Source: Planctomycetales bacterium 71-10 (lineage in GTDB: Bacteria; Planctomycetota; Planctomycetia; Isosphaerales; Isosphaeraceae). From it: a DNA stretch of 64,000 nt. The DNA is taken from NCBI GenBank assembly GCA_001898385.1, contig MKTT01000089.1, forward strand, positions 1,285 through 65,284, given 5' to 3'. This document shows positions 56,545-64,000 of this stretch, in pieces (positions within the stretch are counted from its first letter, which is position 1; each line of letters opens with the position of its first letter). Below the pieces are notes generated by a model that did not search any database, was not told the origin of the DNA, and saw nothing but the letters and a program-made list of their open reading frames with translations. Both the position numbers and the translations under genes were made by a program.

Positions 56545-57444
56545 ATGGCCGACACGCCCGAGGGGGCCATCCCGCCCGCGCCCGCCTTCGACCCGGAGGA
56601 TCCCCCCCCCGCCGAGGTCGTGGCGCCGGCGGCCGAGGCCGCCGCCAGGGCCGAGCCCGTGCCGGCGACGGCCGTGGACCTGCACGTCAAGCTCGGGCCG
56701 CTCCAGGACCCCGACGTGAAGCGTCCGCGCGCCGCGCAGGTCTGGGCGTGGGCGATGGCCGGCGGCGGCCTGGCCGGCCTGGCCGCCTGGCTGCTGGGCG
56801 AATACGCCCTGGACTGGTTCTCGCCCGAGCTGATCTCGGCCTCCGCCGGGGGCCGGATGGGGGGGCCGGACGCCCCCACGCCCGACACCACGCGGATGGC
56901 CGCCGTCAAGAACGCGGCGCTGGCGTTCGGCCTGCTGGGCTCGCTGCTGGGGGGCCTGCTGGGGGTGGCCGGCGGGATGATCCGGCCCTCGCTGCGGGCG
57001 GGCCTGGCCGCCGGGCTGGTCGGGGCCGCCCTGGGGATGGCCGCCGGTGCCTCCGCGTCGCTGGGCGTGCTGCCGGTCTACAACCGGATCCTCAACCGCC
57101 CGGGGGCGGCGGACGCGGAGGTCCTCTGGGCGATCACCGCGCTGGGCACCGTCTGGGGCGCCGCCGGCGCCGCGGGGGGGGTCGCGTTCGGCCTGGGGAT
57201 GGGGGGGTGGCGTCGCGCCGCGGCCGGCCTGGTCGGCGGCGCGCTGGGCGGCCTGCTGGGGGCCGTCGCCTTCGAGATGGTCGGCGCGATCGCGTTCCCC
57301 CTCGCGGCCACGACCCAGCCGATCTCCGAGTCCCAGGAATCCCGCCTGGTGGCCCGCGCCCTGGTCGCGCTGTTCGTCTCCGCCGGCGTCGCCGCGTTCG
57401 TCGCGCCGACGCGGTTCGAGGGGACGCACGAGCATCCGGCCTGA
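56545..57444 (+). CDS. Gly/Ala-rich multi-pass membrane protein, unknown
   Basis: A 299-aa protein with an acidic Pro/Ala-rich cytosolic N-terminus (about 1-65) and six or so short Gly/Ala-rich hydrophobic segments (AQVWAWAMAGGGLAGLAAWL; GLLGSLLGGLLGVAGGMIRP; LAAGLVGAALGMAAGASASL; LGTVWGAAGAAGGVAFGLGM; LVGGALGGLLGAVAFEMVGA; ALVALFVSAGVAAFV). I recognise no family. It is preceded by a terminator and its own candidate promoter, and is convergent with the MFS gene (27-nt gap). Confidence 0.75.
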   Translation: MADTPEGAIPPAPAFDPEDPPPAEVVAPAAEAAARAEPVPATAVDLHVKLGPLQDPDVKRPRAAQVWAWAMAGGGLAGLAAWLLGEYALDWFSPELISASAGGRMGGPDAPTPDTTRMAAVKNAALAFGLLGSLLGGLLGVAGGMIRPSLRAGLAAGLVGAALGMAAGASASLGVLPVYNRILNRPGAADAEVLWAITALGTVWGAAGAAGGVAFGLGMGGWRRAAAGLVGGALGGLLGAVAFEMVGAIAFPLAATTQPISESQESRLVARALVALFVSAGVAAFVAPTRFEGTHEHPA

Positions 57445-57471
57445 ACGGGGCCCTCGGCGGCCTGGCGATCC

Positions 57472-58806
57472 TCAGGCCGGGTCGGGGTCGTCGGCCGGCT
57501 TCGGCCCGCCGCCCCCGACCACGCGCCGGGGGTCGACGAGCGCCCAAAGAACCATGCCGACCAGCGCCAGGCCGACGTAGATCCAGAAGCCGGGCTCCCA
57601 CTTGGCCCGGCCGGTGCGGCCGGCGTCCTTCATGACGTCCAGGAACCGGCCGAAGAACGCGGGCGAGGCGATGCCGCCGACGTTCCCGATCATGTTCATG
57701 AATCCGAACAACGCCCCGACGTGCCGGCCGCTCACCTGCGTCGCCGCGGCCCACCACGACGGCATCTGGACCTGCACGCCGAAGCACGCCGCGGCCACCA
57801 GCGCCGTCGACAGCACGGGCGAGTCAACGCAGAGGCTCCCGCCCAGCGCCGCGGCGGCGAGCCCCGCCCCCAGCACGGCCTGGAGCGTCCGCCCCCAGCG
57901 CCGGCCGGCGCGGCCCCGGGTCAGGCGGTCGGTCAGCCACCCGCCCAGCAGGCAGCCGACGGCCCCCGTCCCCAGCACGCAGCTGGAGTACCATCCCGAG
58001 TCGCTCGCCGAGACCCCGCGGGCCTCCTGGAGGTACTTCGGATACCACGAGATCAGCAGGTTGTAGGTCGCCGCCATCGTCACCATCGCCAGCCCCAGCA
58101 GCCAGACGTCGGGCGAGCGCAGGACCAGCCGCCAGGGGATCGGCTCGTGGGCCGGCGAGACGTCCGCGCCGCGGCGACCCTCGGCGATCAGCCGACGCTC
58201 GGCCTCGTTGGTCGCGGGGTGGGACTCGGGGTCGTCGCGGAACCACCACCAGAACGCGAAGGCCCAGCCCGCGCCGACCAGCCCGAAGACGGCGAACGTC
58301 TTCCGCCAGCCGACGGCGTCCATCAGCCACTGGCTCACGAACGGCGAGAACGTCCCCCCCATCAGCATCGAGGTCGCCACGAACGCCTGGGCCCGCCCGC
58401 GGACGGCGTCCGAGAACCAGACCCGCAGCACCCGCGCCGAGTTCGGCAGCGCCCCGGCCTCCCCCGCGCCGAACAGGAAGCGGATCGCCAGCAGGCTCCA
58501 CAGCCCCCAGGCGAAACCCGTCAGCGCCGTGAAGGCCGACCACCAGACCACGATCCGCGTCAGCACCCCGCGCGACCCGTATCGGTCGCCCCATCGCCCC
58601 GTCGGGATCTCGAACAGGACGTAGGAGATGCTGAACGACGCGTAGACCCATCCCATCCAGGAATCGGAGATCCCCAATTCTTTCTGGATGACGGGCCCCG
58701 CCTGGCCCATGCAGACGCGGTCCAGGTACAGGACGAACGTCATCGCCGCCAGGAACGCCAGCACGCCGTACCGGACGCGCGTCGGGGATTCGATCGGGAC
58801 CGTCAT
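57472..58806 (-). CDS. MFS transporter, ACS (anion:cation symporter) type
   Basis: A 444-aa 12-helix transporter. The first segments read VLAFLAAMTFVLYLDRVCMG, VYASFSISYVLFEIPTGRWG (helix 2) with DRYGSRGVLTRIVVWWSAFT, then FLFGAGEAGALPNSARVLRV, which resembles hexuronate/phthalate/glucarate ACS permeases. A central cytosolic loop (RDDPESHPATNEAERRLIAE) and a second helical half complete it. The likely substrate is an organic anion such as a uronate, which suits the carbohydrate-active neighbours. The start ATG 58806 begins MTVPIESPTRVRYGVLA. Its upstream region is occupied by the nested repeat cluster. Confidence 0.88.
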   Translation of the reverse strand: MTVPIESPTRVRYGVLAFLAAMTFVLYLDRVCMGQAGPVIQKELGISDSWMGWVYASFSISYVLFEIPTGRWGDRYGSRGVLTRIVVWWSAFTALTGFAWGLWSLLAIRFLFGAGEAGALPNSARVLRVWFSDAVRGRAQAFVATSMLMGGTFSPFVSQWLMDAVGWRKTFAVFGLVGAGWAFAFWWWFRDDPESHPATNEAERRLIAEGRRGADVSPAHEPIPWRLVLRSPDVWLLGLAMVTMAATYNLLISWYPKYLQEARGVSASDSGWYSSCVLGTGAVGCLLGGWLTDRLTRGRAGRRWGRTLQAVLGAGLAAAALGGSLCVDSPVLSTALVAAACFGVQVQMPSWWAAATQVSGRHVGALFGFMNMIGNVGGIASPAFFGRFLDVMKDAGRTGRAKWEPGFWIYVGLALVGMVLWALVDPRRVVGGGGPKPADDPDPA

Positions 58807-58942
58807 CGGCGGGTCGGCTCCTCGGCGAGCGGGGCGGGGCGGGATGGGGATGGATGGCCGGGCGGGCGTCCTTCTCCTCTCGCGGAAGGAGGCGGCCGTC
58901 GGCGGAACCGTTCGGCACGAGGCTTGTACAATCTCCGAAGCC

Positions 58943-59281
58943 CCCTCTCCCGCCGGGAGCGGGCGGCCGCGCAGCGGCGGGTGAGGGTCGTCGGAGCGCG
59001 GAGGGCATGTCGGCCGCGTAAGATCCAGGCGGGCCGACGATCGACGTCCTTCTCTCCTTGAGGGAGAAGGTGGCCGAAGGCCGGATGAGGGGTCGACCGC
59101 CATGGCGCCCCCTCATCCGAATCGACTTCGAGCCCCGCGACCGTCGGTCGCGCCACCCATCATCCGCCCCTCCGGGGCACCTTCTCCCTCAAGGGGAGAA
59201 GGGTTCGTCCGCCCCGCCCGCTCCGAAATCCGACGACCCTCACCCGGCCCTTCGGGCCGCCCTCTCCCGGCGGGAGAGGGG
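58943..59281. repeat. Outer palindrome of a nested repeat cluster
   Basis: Left arm 58943-58995 (CCCCTCTCCCGCCGGGAG start, GGGTGAGGGTCGTCGG end) is matched by the near-complement at 59230-59281, about 52 nt each, with small differences in the inner hairpin. The design is the same as that of the 179-bp elements: end stem, hairpin, then a 'G(G/A)TGAGGG' box. The sequence differs, so it is a second repeat type. A further palindrome sits inside (59048-59202). The cluster lies between the divergently transcribed MFS gene (58806) and the tail of the Gfo/Idh/MocA gene (59331). Confidence 0.8.
59048..59202. repeat. Inner palindrome of the nested repeat cluster
   Basis: Left end 59048-59070 (CCTTCTCTCCTTGAGGGAGA...) and right end 59180-59202 are inverted repeats differing at one position, each itself palindromic. 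They are followed inward by TGGCCGAAGGCC-GGATGAGGGG on the left, with a GGATGAT/ATCATCC-type complement on the right. A third GGATGAGGGG/CCCCTCATCC hairpin lies near 59082-59119. No coding capacity. Confidence 0.8.
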
Positions 59282-59330
59282 ACTGCAAGCGGACCTCGCC
59301 AGGCGGCTTCTCCCGCGAGGGGCCGGGTCG

Positions 59331-60359
59331 TCACTTGCCGCGCGAGGCCGCCTCGGCGCGGGCGCGGGCCAGGACGCTCTCGATGGTCACGGGGCGGCCG
59401 TCCTGGCGCTTGCTCTCGTCGGCGGCCTCCATGAAGGCGAAGATTTCCAGCGTCTCCTCCGGCGAGACGGGGGCCTCGCCGCTCTTGAAGAACTTGACGA
59501 TCTCGGCGACGAGCGGCTGGTAGCCGACGTAGCCGCCGCTCTGGCCGATCCCCTTGGCGCCGAAGACCGTGGCGCCGAAGTCGTGCGGCGCGCCGTCGCG
59601 GATGCCGCGGAAGGTGCCGATGCGTCCCCCCTTCCACACGCCCACCGCCAGGTCGGACCCGGGGGTCGTGGTCCTCGACACCGACTCGCAGCCGGTCCCC
59701 AGGATGGTGAACAGGGTCTCGACGCCGTGGACGCCGTACCAGAAGAAGTCGGGGACGTGCTCCTCCAGCTCGCACGGGCTGTAGGCGTCGCAGCCGGCCA
59801 CGTCGCCGAGCTTCCCGGCGCGCATCGCGGCGATGCCCGGCGAGAACCTCAGGGCCGAGCTGGAGAAGACCGGCGTCCCGGTCTCCTTCGCCAGCTCGAA
59901 GATCTCGACCGCGTCGGCCAGGCTGCCGGCCACGGGCTTGTCGATGAACATCGGCTTGCGGGCCTTGAACACCGGGCGGGCCTGCTCCAGGTGCGGGCGG
60001 CCGTCGACGCTCTCCAGGAAGACGACGTCGACCTTCCCCAGCAGGGCCTCGATCGAGTCGACGACCTCGACGCCGTACTCCTCCTTCAGCGTCTTCGTGT
60101 ACTCGGGGACGCGGTCGCGGCTGGACGGGACGTCCGGGCTGCCGCCGGGGAACGCGGCCACCACGCGCACGCCGGCGACCTCGGGCGGCGCCTTGGGGTC
60201 GTTCAGCAGCTTCGTGAAGGCGACCGCGTGCGAGGTGTCCAGGCCGATGAGCCCCGCCTTCAGGACCTTCTCCGCCGGGGCGGGCTCCTCCGCGGCGGGC
60301 GCCGGCGCGGCGAGGAACGGCAGGGTCAGCGCGGCCGACAGGGCGATCCGAACGTTCAT
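59331..60359 (-). CDS. Exported Gfo/Idh/MocA-like protein with degenerate NAD loop
   Basis: A 342-aa protein with a Sec-type signal peptide (RIALSAALTLPFLAAPAPAA). It has the Gfo/Idh/MocA layout: VLKAGLIGLDTSHAVAFTKL, KVDVVFLESVDGRPHLEQAR, the DKP motif in PMFIDKPVAGSLADAVEIFE, and a C-terminal domain with HDFGATVFGAKGIGQSGGYV. The nucleotide loop reads GLIGLDTSH, without the usual GxGxxG. Together with Sec rather than Tat export, this suggests weak or no NAD(P) use, or a binding role. It is not closely similar to the 437-aa protein at 55091. Start ATG 60359 was set by the signal peptide. Confidence 0.85.
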   Translation of the reverse strand: MNVRIALSAALTLPFLAAPAPAAEEPAPAEKVLKAGLIGLDTSHAVAFTKLLNDPKAPPEVAGVRVVAAFPGGSPDVPSSRDRVPEYTKTLKEEYGVEVVDSIEALLGKVDVVFLESVDGRPHLEQARPVFKARKPMFIDKPVAGSLADAVEIFELAKETGTPVFSSSALRFSPGIAAMRAGKLGDVAGCDAYSPCELEEHVPDFFWYGVHGVETLFTILGTGCESVSRTTTPGSDLAVGVWKGGRIGTFRGIRDGAPHDFGATVFGAKGIGQSGGYVGYQPLVAEIVKFFKSGEAPVSPEETLEIFAFMEAADESKRQDGRPVTIESVLARARAEAASRGK

Positions 60360-60440
60360 GATGCTTCCTTCTGGACCGGTCGAGACGGGATCATCCACGG
60401 GCGTGATTATCCCCGGATCGGTCCTCGAAGGCCAGAACCG

Positions 60441-60470
60441 TTGGGCCCCGGATCGCGGCTCGATTACGAT
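60441..60470 (+). promoter_or_regulatory. Candidate promoter for the M61 protease gene
   Basis: TTGGGC (60441-60446) and TACGAT (60465-60470) with an 18-nt spacer, ending 51 nt before ATG 60522. The ATTACGATGGGGC context is repeated at 16592-16604 upstream of the Asp-box propeller gene, which supports a functional role. Confidence 0.4.
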
Positions 60471-60521
60471 GGGGCGATATCGCGCCCCCCGGGCCGGGAC
60501 ACGTCACCGAGAGGACCGTTC

Positions 60522-63467
60522 ATGCCTCCGCCCCCATCCCTCGCGAGCCGGGCCCGCCTCATCCTGGGCCTCGCCCTGACGGTCGCCGCCCCGGCGACGG
60601 CCGGCGAGCCGACAATGACCGTCGAGGTCGACCTCCGCGACCTGCCCAGGCGGCTCGTCCACGCGACCATCGACGTGCCGTGCAAGCCCGGCGAGGAGCT
60701 GGCCCTGTGGCATCCCAAGTGGATCCCCGGCACCCACGCCCCCTGCGGCGCCAACGAGCCCGTCGCCGGCCTTCGGGTCTTCGCCGCCGACGGCTCGCCC
60801 GTCCCCTGGCGCCGCGACGACCTGGAGCTGTACCGCATCGTCTGCAAGGCCCCCGAGGGGGCGACGTCGCTCCGCGTGAAGCTCGACACGATCACCAACG
60901 ACGCCGCCATCGAGGCGGCCGGCCACCTCACGTTCGGCGACGCCAGGGTCGGCGTCGTCAACTGGTCCACCTGCATCCTCTATCCCGAGGGCCCGACCGC
61001 CGCCGAGACGACCGTCGCCCTCTCGACGCGCCTCCCCGACGGCTGGAAGTACGCCACGGCGCTGAAGACCGAGGCGAACGCCGACGGCCTCGTGCGGTTC
61101 AGGCCCGCGTCGCTCGTCGAGGTGATCGACTCGCCGCTGATCGGCGGCGTGCATTTCAGGACGACGAAGCTCGACGCCGGCCCGTACCCGCCGGCGTCCT
61201 TCAACCTGGCCGCCGAGTCGTCCGAGGCGCTGGAGCTGCCGCCCGAGACGATCGCCAAATACTCCCGCGTCGTCCGCGAGGCGTGCGCCCTGTTCGGCTC
61301 GGCCCACTACGACGCGTTCCAGTTCCTCACCACCCTGAGCGACGAGCTGGGATACCTGGGCCTGGAGCACCTGACGTCCAGCATCAACGGCGTCCGCGAG
61401 CGCGACCTGATCGACGACTCCCGCCGCGTGGGATGGGTCGCCAACCTCATCCCCCACGAATACGTCCATTCGTGGTGCGGCAAGTACCGCATCCCGGCCG
61501 GCATGGCGACGAAGTCCTACCACGAGCCGATGGCCACCCGGCTCCTGTGGGTCTACGAGGGCCTGACGGAATACCTCGGCGAGGTCGTCATGGTCCGCTC
61601 CGGCCTGGTGAGCCCGGACGACTACAAGAGGACGCTGACGCACACGATCGAGGGCCTGATGCACCAGCACGGCCGGCGCTGGCGGCCCCTGGACGACACG
61701 GCCGCGGCGACGTCCTTCCTCCGCGCCCCCAGCGCCAACTGGAACGTCCTGCGGCGCGGCCAGGACTACTACATGGAAGGCTGCCTCCTCTGGATGGAGA
61801 TCGACGCCACGATCCGCGAGAAGACCGCCGGCGCGAAGTCGATCGACGACTTCTGCCAGACGTTCCTCGGCGGGCCGACGAAGCCGGAGAAGATCGACCC
61901 GTACACGTTCGAAGACGTCGTGGCCGCCCTGAACGGCGTGGTCGAGCACGACTGGGAGGGGTTCCTCGAAGGGCGGGTCTCGAAGCCGCTGGAGGAACTG
62001 CCGCTGGAGTTCGTGAGCAAGCTCGGCTACCGGCTGGAGTACGGGGCGGGCCCGGAGGCGACCTACAAGGGCCGTCGCGGCGGGGGCGGGACGGCCGCGC
62101 GGCACTCGCTGGGCCTGGCCTTCGACGCCGACGGCACCATCGCCGACGTCGTCCTCGGCTCGCTCGCCGAGAAGGCCGGCCTCGCGAAGGGCCGCAAGGT
62201 CCTGGCGATCAACGACCGCCTCTTCAGCGCCGAGGCCCTCCGCGACGCCCTCACGGCGAGCGTCGAGCGCGGCAAGGTCGACCTGACGCTCGCCGACGGC
62301 GACCGCCTGTCCACGCTCTCGCTGGCCTACCGCGACGGCGTCAAGAACCTGGCCCTCGTCCGCGACGACTCCAGGCCCGACGTCCTCGGCGAGATCCTCA
62401 AGCCCCGTGATGCGAGCGGCGAGGCCGAGGTCGAGGAGAGGAAGCCCGAGGAGCCCGCGAAGCCCGCCCCGGAGCATCCCAAGGGCTACGTCTCTTGCAA
62501 GACGCCCCGGCCCATCGACGTCGACGGCAAGCTCGACGAGGACGCCTGGCGTGCCGCGCCGTGGACCGATGCGTTCGTCGACATCGAGGGCGACCGCAAG
62601 CCGCGCCCGCGGTTCGAGACCCGGGTGAAGATGCTCTGGGACGACGAACACCTCTACATCGCCGCGAAGCTCGACGAGCCCCACGTCTGGGGGACGCTGA
62701 AGGACCACGACTCGGTCATCTTCCGCGACAACGACTTCGAGGTCTTCATCGACCCCGACGGCGACAACCACGACTATTATGAAATCGAGATCAACGCGCT
62801 CGACACCGAGTGGGACCTCTTCCTCCCGAAGCCCTACCGCGACGGCGGCCCGGCCGACAACTCCTGGGAGATCCCCGGCCTGAAGACGGCCGTCGCCGTA
62901 CAGGGGACGCTCAACGACCCGTCGGACGTCGACGAGGGATGGACGGTCGAGCTGGCCATCCCCTGGAAGGCCCTGGCCGGGCGCGCCGGCCGCCCCGCGC
63001 CCCCGAGCGACGGCGACCGGTGGCGCATCAATTTCTCGCGCGTGGAATGGCTCCACGAGGTCGTCGACGGCCGGTATCGGAAGGTCCCCGAGAAGCCCGA
63101 GGACAACTGGGTCTGGTCGCCCCAGGGGGTCGTCGACATGCACCGACCCGAGACGTGGGGATATCTCCAGTTCTCCACGCAGCCCCCCGGCGGCGAGCCC
63201 GTCGCCTTCCGCCCCGACCACGCGTATCCCGCGAAGCGAAGGCTGATGCAGGTCTACCACGCCCAGAACGCCTACAGGCGGAACAACGGCGCCTGGTCTT
63301 CCCGGGTCGAGCCGCTGGACCTCCCCGACGCCCCCGACGGCCTCCCCGAGCCGACCGTCGTCCTCACCCCCGAGGGCTACGAGGCGTCGCTCACCTTCAC
63401 GCCCGAGGGGGGGGCCGCGGAGACCTGGACCGTGCGGCAGGACTCGCGGCTGGCGCGCAAACCCTGA
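60522..63467 (+). CDS. Exported M61 metallopeptidase with PDZ and CBM9-like domains
   Basis: A 981-aa exported protein. Signal peptide (RARLILGLALTVAAPATAGE), an N-terminal beta domain (about 30-230), then an M61 (glycyl aminopeptidase-like) catalytic domain with the zinc motif H312-E313-x2-H316 (NLIPHEYVHSWCGKYRIPAG) and the Glu ligand in LLWVYEGLTEYLGE (E346). A PDZ domain lies near 525-600 (AFDADGTIADVVLGSLAEKA). From about 650 a CBM9/DOMON-like domain follows (RPIDVDGKLDEDAWRAAPWT; NDFEVFIDPDGDNHDYYEIE; LNDPSDVDEGWTVELAIPWK), not a usual M61 partner. The protein may cut peptides at a carbohydrate surface. ATG 60522 begins the signal peptide. The stop shares a palindrome with the convergent MFS gene. 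Confidence 0.92.
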   Translation: MPPPPSLASRARLILGLALTVAAPATAGEPTMTVEVDLRDLPRRLVHATIDVPCKPGEELALWHPKWIPGTHAPCGANEPVAGLRVFAADGSPVPWRRDDLELYRIVCKAPEGATSLRVKLDTITNDAAIEAAGHLTFGDARVGVVNWSTCILYPEGPTAAETTVALSTRLPDGWKYATALKTEANADGLVRFRPASLVEVIDSPLIGGVHFRTTKLDAGPYPPASFNLAAESSEALELPPETIAKYSRVVREACALFGSAHYDAFQFLTTLSDELGYLGLEHLTSSINGVRERDLIDDSRRVGWVANLIPHEYVHSWCGKYRIPAGMATKSYHEPMATRLLWVYEGLTEYLGEVVMVRSGLVSPDDYKRTLTHTIEGLMHQHGRRWRPLDDTAAATSFLRAPSANWNVLRRGQDYYMEGCLLWMEIDATIREKTAGAKSIDDFCQTFLGGPTKPEKIDPYTFEDVVAALNGVVEHDWEGFLEGRVSKPLEELPLEFVSKLGYRLEYGAGPEATYKGRRGGGGTAARHSLGLAFDADGTIADVVLGSLAEKAGLAKGRKVLAINDRLFSAEALRDALTASVERGKVDLTLADGDRLSTLSLAYRDGVKNLALVRDDSRPDVLGEILKPRDASGEAEVEERKPEEPAKPAPEHPKGYVSCKTPRPIDVDGKLDEDAWRAAPWTDAFVDIEGDRKPRPRFETRVKMLWDDEHLYIAAKLDEPHVWGTLKDHDSVIFRDNDFEVFIDPDGDNHDYYEIEINALDTEWDLFLPKPYRDGGPADNSWEIPGLKTAVAVQGTLNDPSDVDEGWTVELAIPWKALAGRAGRPAPPSDGDRWRINFSRVEWLHEVVDGRYRKVPEKPEDNWVWSPQGVVDMHRPETWGYLQFSTQPPGGEPVAFRPDHAYPAKRRLMQVYHAQNAYRRNNGAWSSRVEPLDLPDAPDGLPEPTVVLTPEGYEASLTFTPEGGAAETWTVRQDSRLARKP

Positions 63468-63474
63468 CGGTCCG

Positions 63475-64000
63475 TCAGTCGGGCAGGGGACGGCCGCGGG
63501 TCTCGGGGGCGAACGGGACGACGGCCAGGCCGAGGACGTAGATGAACGACATCAGGATCGCCGCGCGCGAGTACCCTCCCGCCCCGGCCGCCAGCCGCCC
63601 CAGCAGGACCGGCGCGGCGGCGGTCAGGTAGCGGGCTATGTTGTAGCAGAAGCCCATTCCCGTCGTGCGCAGGCGGGTGGGGTACAGCTCGGGGAGGTAG
63701 ACCACGATGACGCCGAAGATCCCGCAGGTGCAGAAGCCCAGCAGCGGCAGCATCCAGTCGACGTCGGCCCCGCGCGACATGCCGCCGAACACCAGCCAGA
63801 CCGAGGCCATCGCCATCGCGTAGGCGGTCGCGAACGCCTTCCGCCGGCCGAAGCGCACGGCGATCCAGGTGCAGAACGGCGCGCCGAAGAACGAGCCGAC
63901 GTCCTGCAACAGCGTCCCGCGGCCGACGTGGCGGTCGGCCTCGGCCTTCCATTCGGCGAGCTTCGGGGCCGGGTCGTCGCCCGTCTTCGCGGCCCAGGCG
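63475..64000 (-). CDS. MFS transporter, C-terminal part (truncated by window edge)
   Basis: Only the C-terminal 174 or so residues are inside the window; the frame is still open at 64000. The visible part has sugar/cation-symporter-like segments: WIAVRFGRRKAFATAYAMAM, the motif YLPELYPTRLRTTGMGFCYN at a helix boundary (PELYPTxxR is typical of SP-family porters), and helices to the end ETRGRPLPD. The substrate is unknown. The gene is convergent with the M61 gene, with 7 nt between stops. Confidence 0.85.
   Translation of the reverse strand, partial: AWAAKTGDDPAPKLAEWKAEADRHVGRGTLLQDVGSFFGAPFCTWIAVRFGRRKAFATAYAMAMASVWLVFGGMSRGADVDWMLPLLGFCTCGIFGVIVVYLPELYPTRLRTTGMGFCYNIARYLTAAAPVLLGRLAAGAGGYSRAAILMSFIYVLGLAVVPFAPETRGRPLPD

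Overview
The window is very GC-rich, densely coded DNA from a planctomycete, most likely an Isosphaeraceae relative (Paludisphaera/Singulisphaera/Aquisphaera type). This placement rests on the gene families, which I recognised by eye: PSCyt/DUF1549/DUF1553 haem proteins paired with DUF1501 proteins, a DUF1592-DUF1552 pair, a DUF1559 pseudopilin-like protein with a small lipoprotein, PVC-type dehydrogenase/haem proteins, an ECF sigma factor coupled to a giant Ser/Thr kinase, a PEP-CTERM protein and many Tat-exported redox proteins. No database search was possible. I saw no rRNA, tRNA or CRISPR array.

Layout. 1-6.4 kb: a membrane protein, a lysine-rich secreted protein, the DUF1592/DUF1552 pair and an isoprenylcysteine-methyltransferase-like protein. 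6.7-9.2 kb: an orphan HlyD-type adaptor and an exported aldo/keto reductase. 9.3-11.6 kb: three uncharacterised genes. 11.6-16.5 kb: an exported GH16 glycosidase, a four-cysteine mini-protein, a secreted barrel-like protein, and the DUF1559/lipoprotein pair. 16.6-22.0 kb: an Asp-box propeller and the first PSCyt/DUF1501 pair. 22.0-23.1 kb: a two-gene module ending in a HEPN-type protein, convergent with and overlapping a luciferase-like oxidoreductase. 24.2-28.9 kb: ECF sigma factor plus a 1366-aa kinase/ATPase. 29-35.7 kb: a Gly/Pro/Tyr-rich secreted protein, an ABM monooxygenase, YqgE/AlgH, an NHL propeller, a large M16 protease and an acidic membrane-anchored protein. 35.8-40.2 kb: a 1475-aa exported isochorismatase-ThuA-dehydrogenase-HEAT-cytochrome fusion. 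40.4-48.2 kb: transglutaminase, PoxB, CutC, an ABC exporter and a fused membrane/spermidine-synthase-like protein. 48.6-49.2 kb: parD with a frameshifted parE. 49.3-53.5 kb: the second PSCyt/DUF1501 pair, split by a repeat. 53.6-64 kb: a PEP-CTERM protein, two exported Gfo/Idh/MocA proteins, MFS transporters and an M61 protease with a CBM9-like tail.

The dominant theme is a periplasmic/extracellular catabolic repertoire: exported c-type haem proteins, sugar-oxidoreductase-type enzymes, a glycosidase and matching transporters. The accessory items are the HEPN two-gene module, the decayed parDE locus, and a family of large intergenic palindromic repeats. Two copies of the repeat are exactly 179 bp long with identical 21-bp ends, and a third locus has two palindromes nested one inside the other. 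The HEPN module is the best candidate for an undescribed system.
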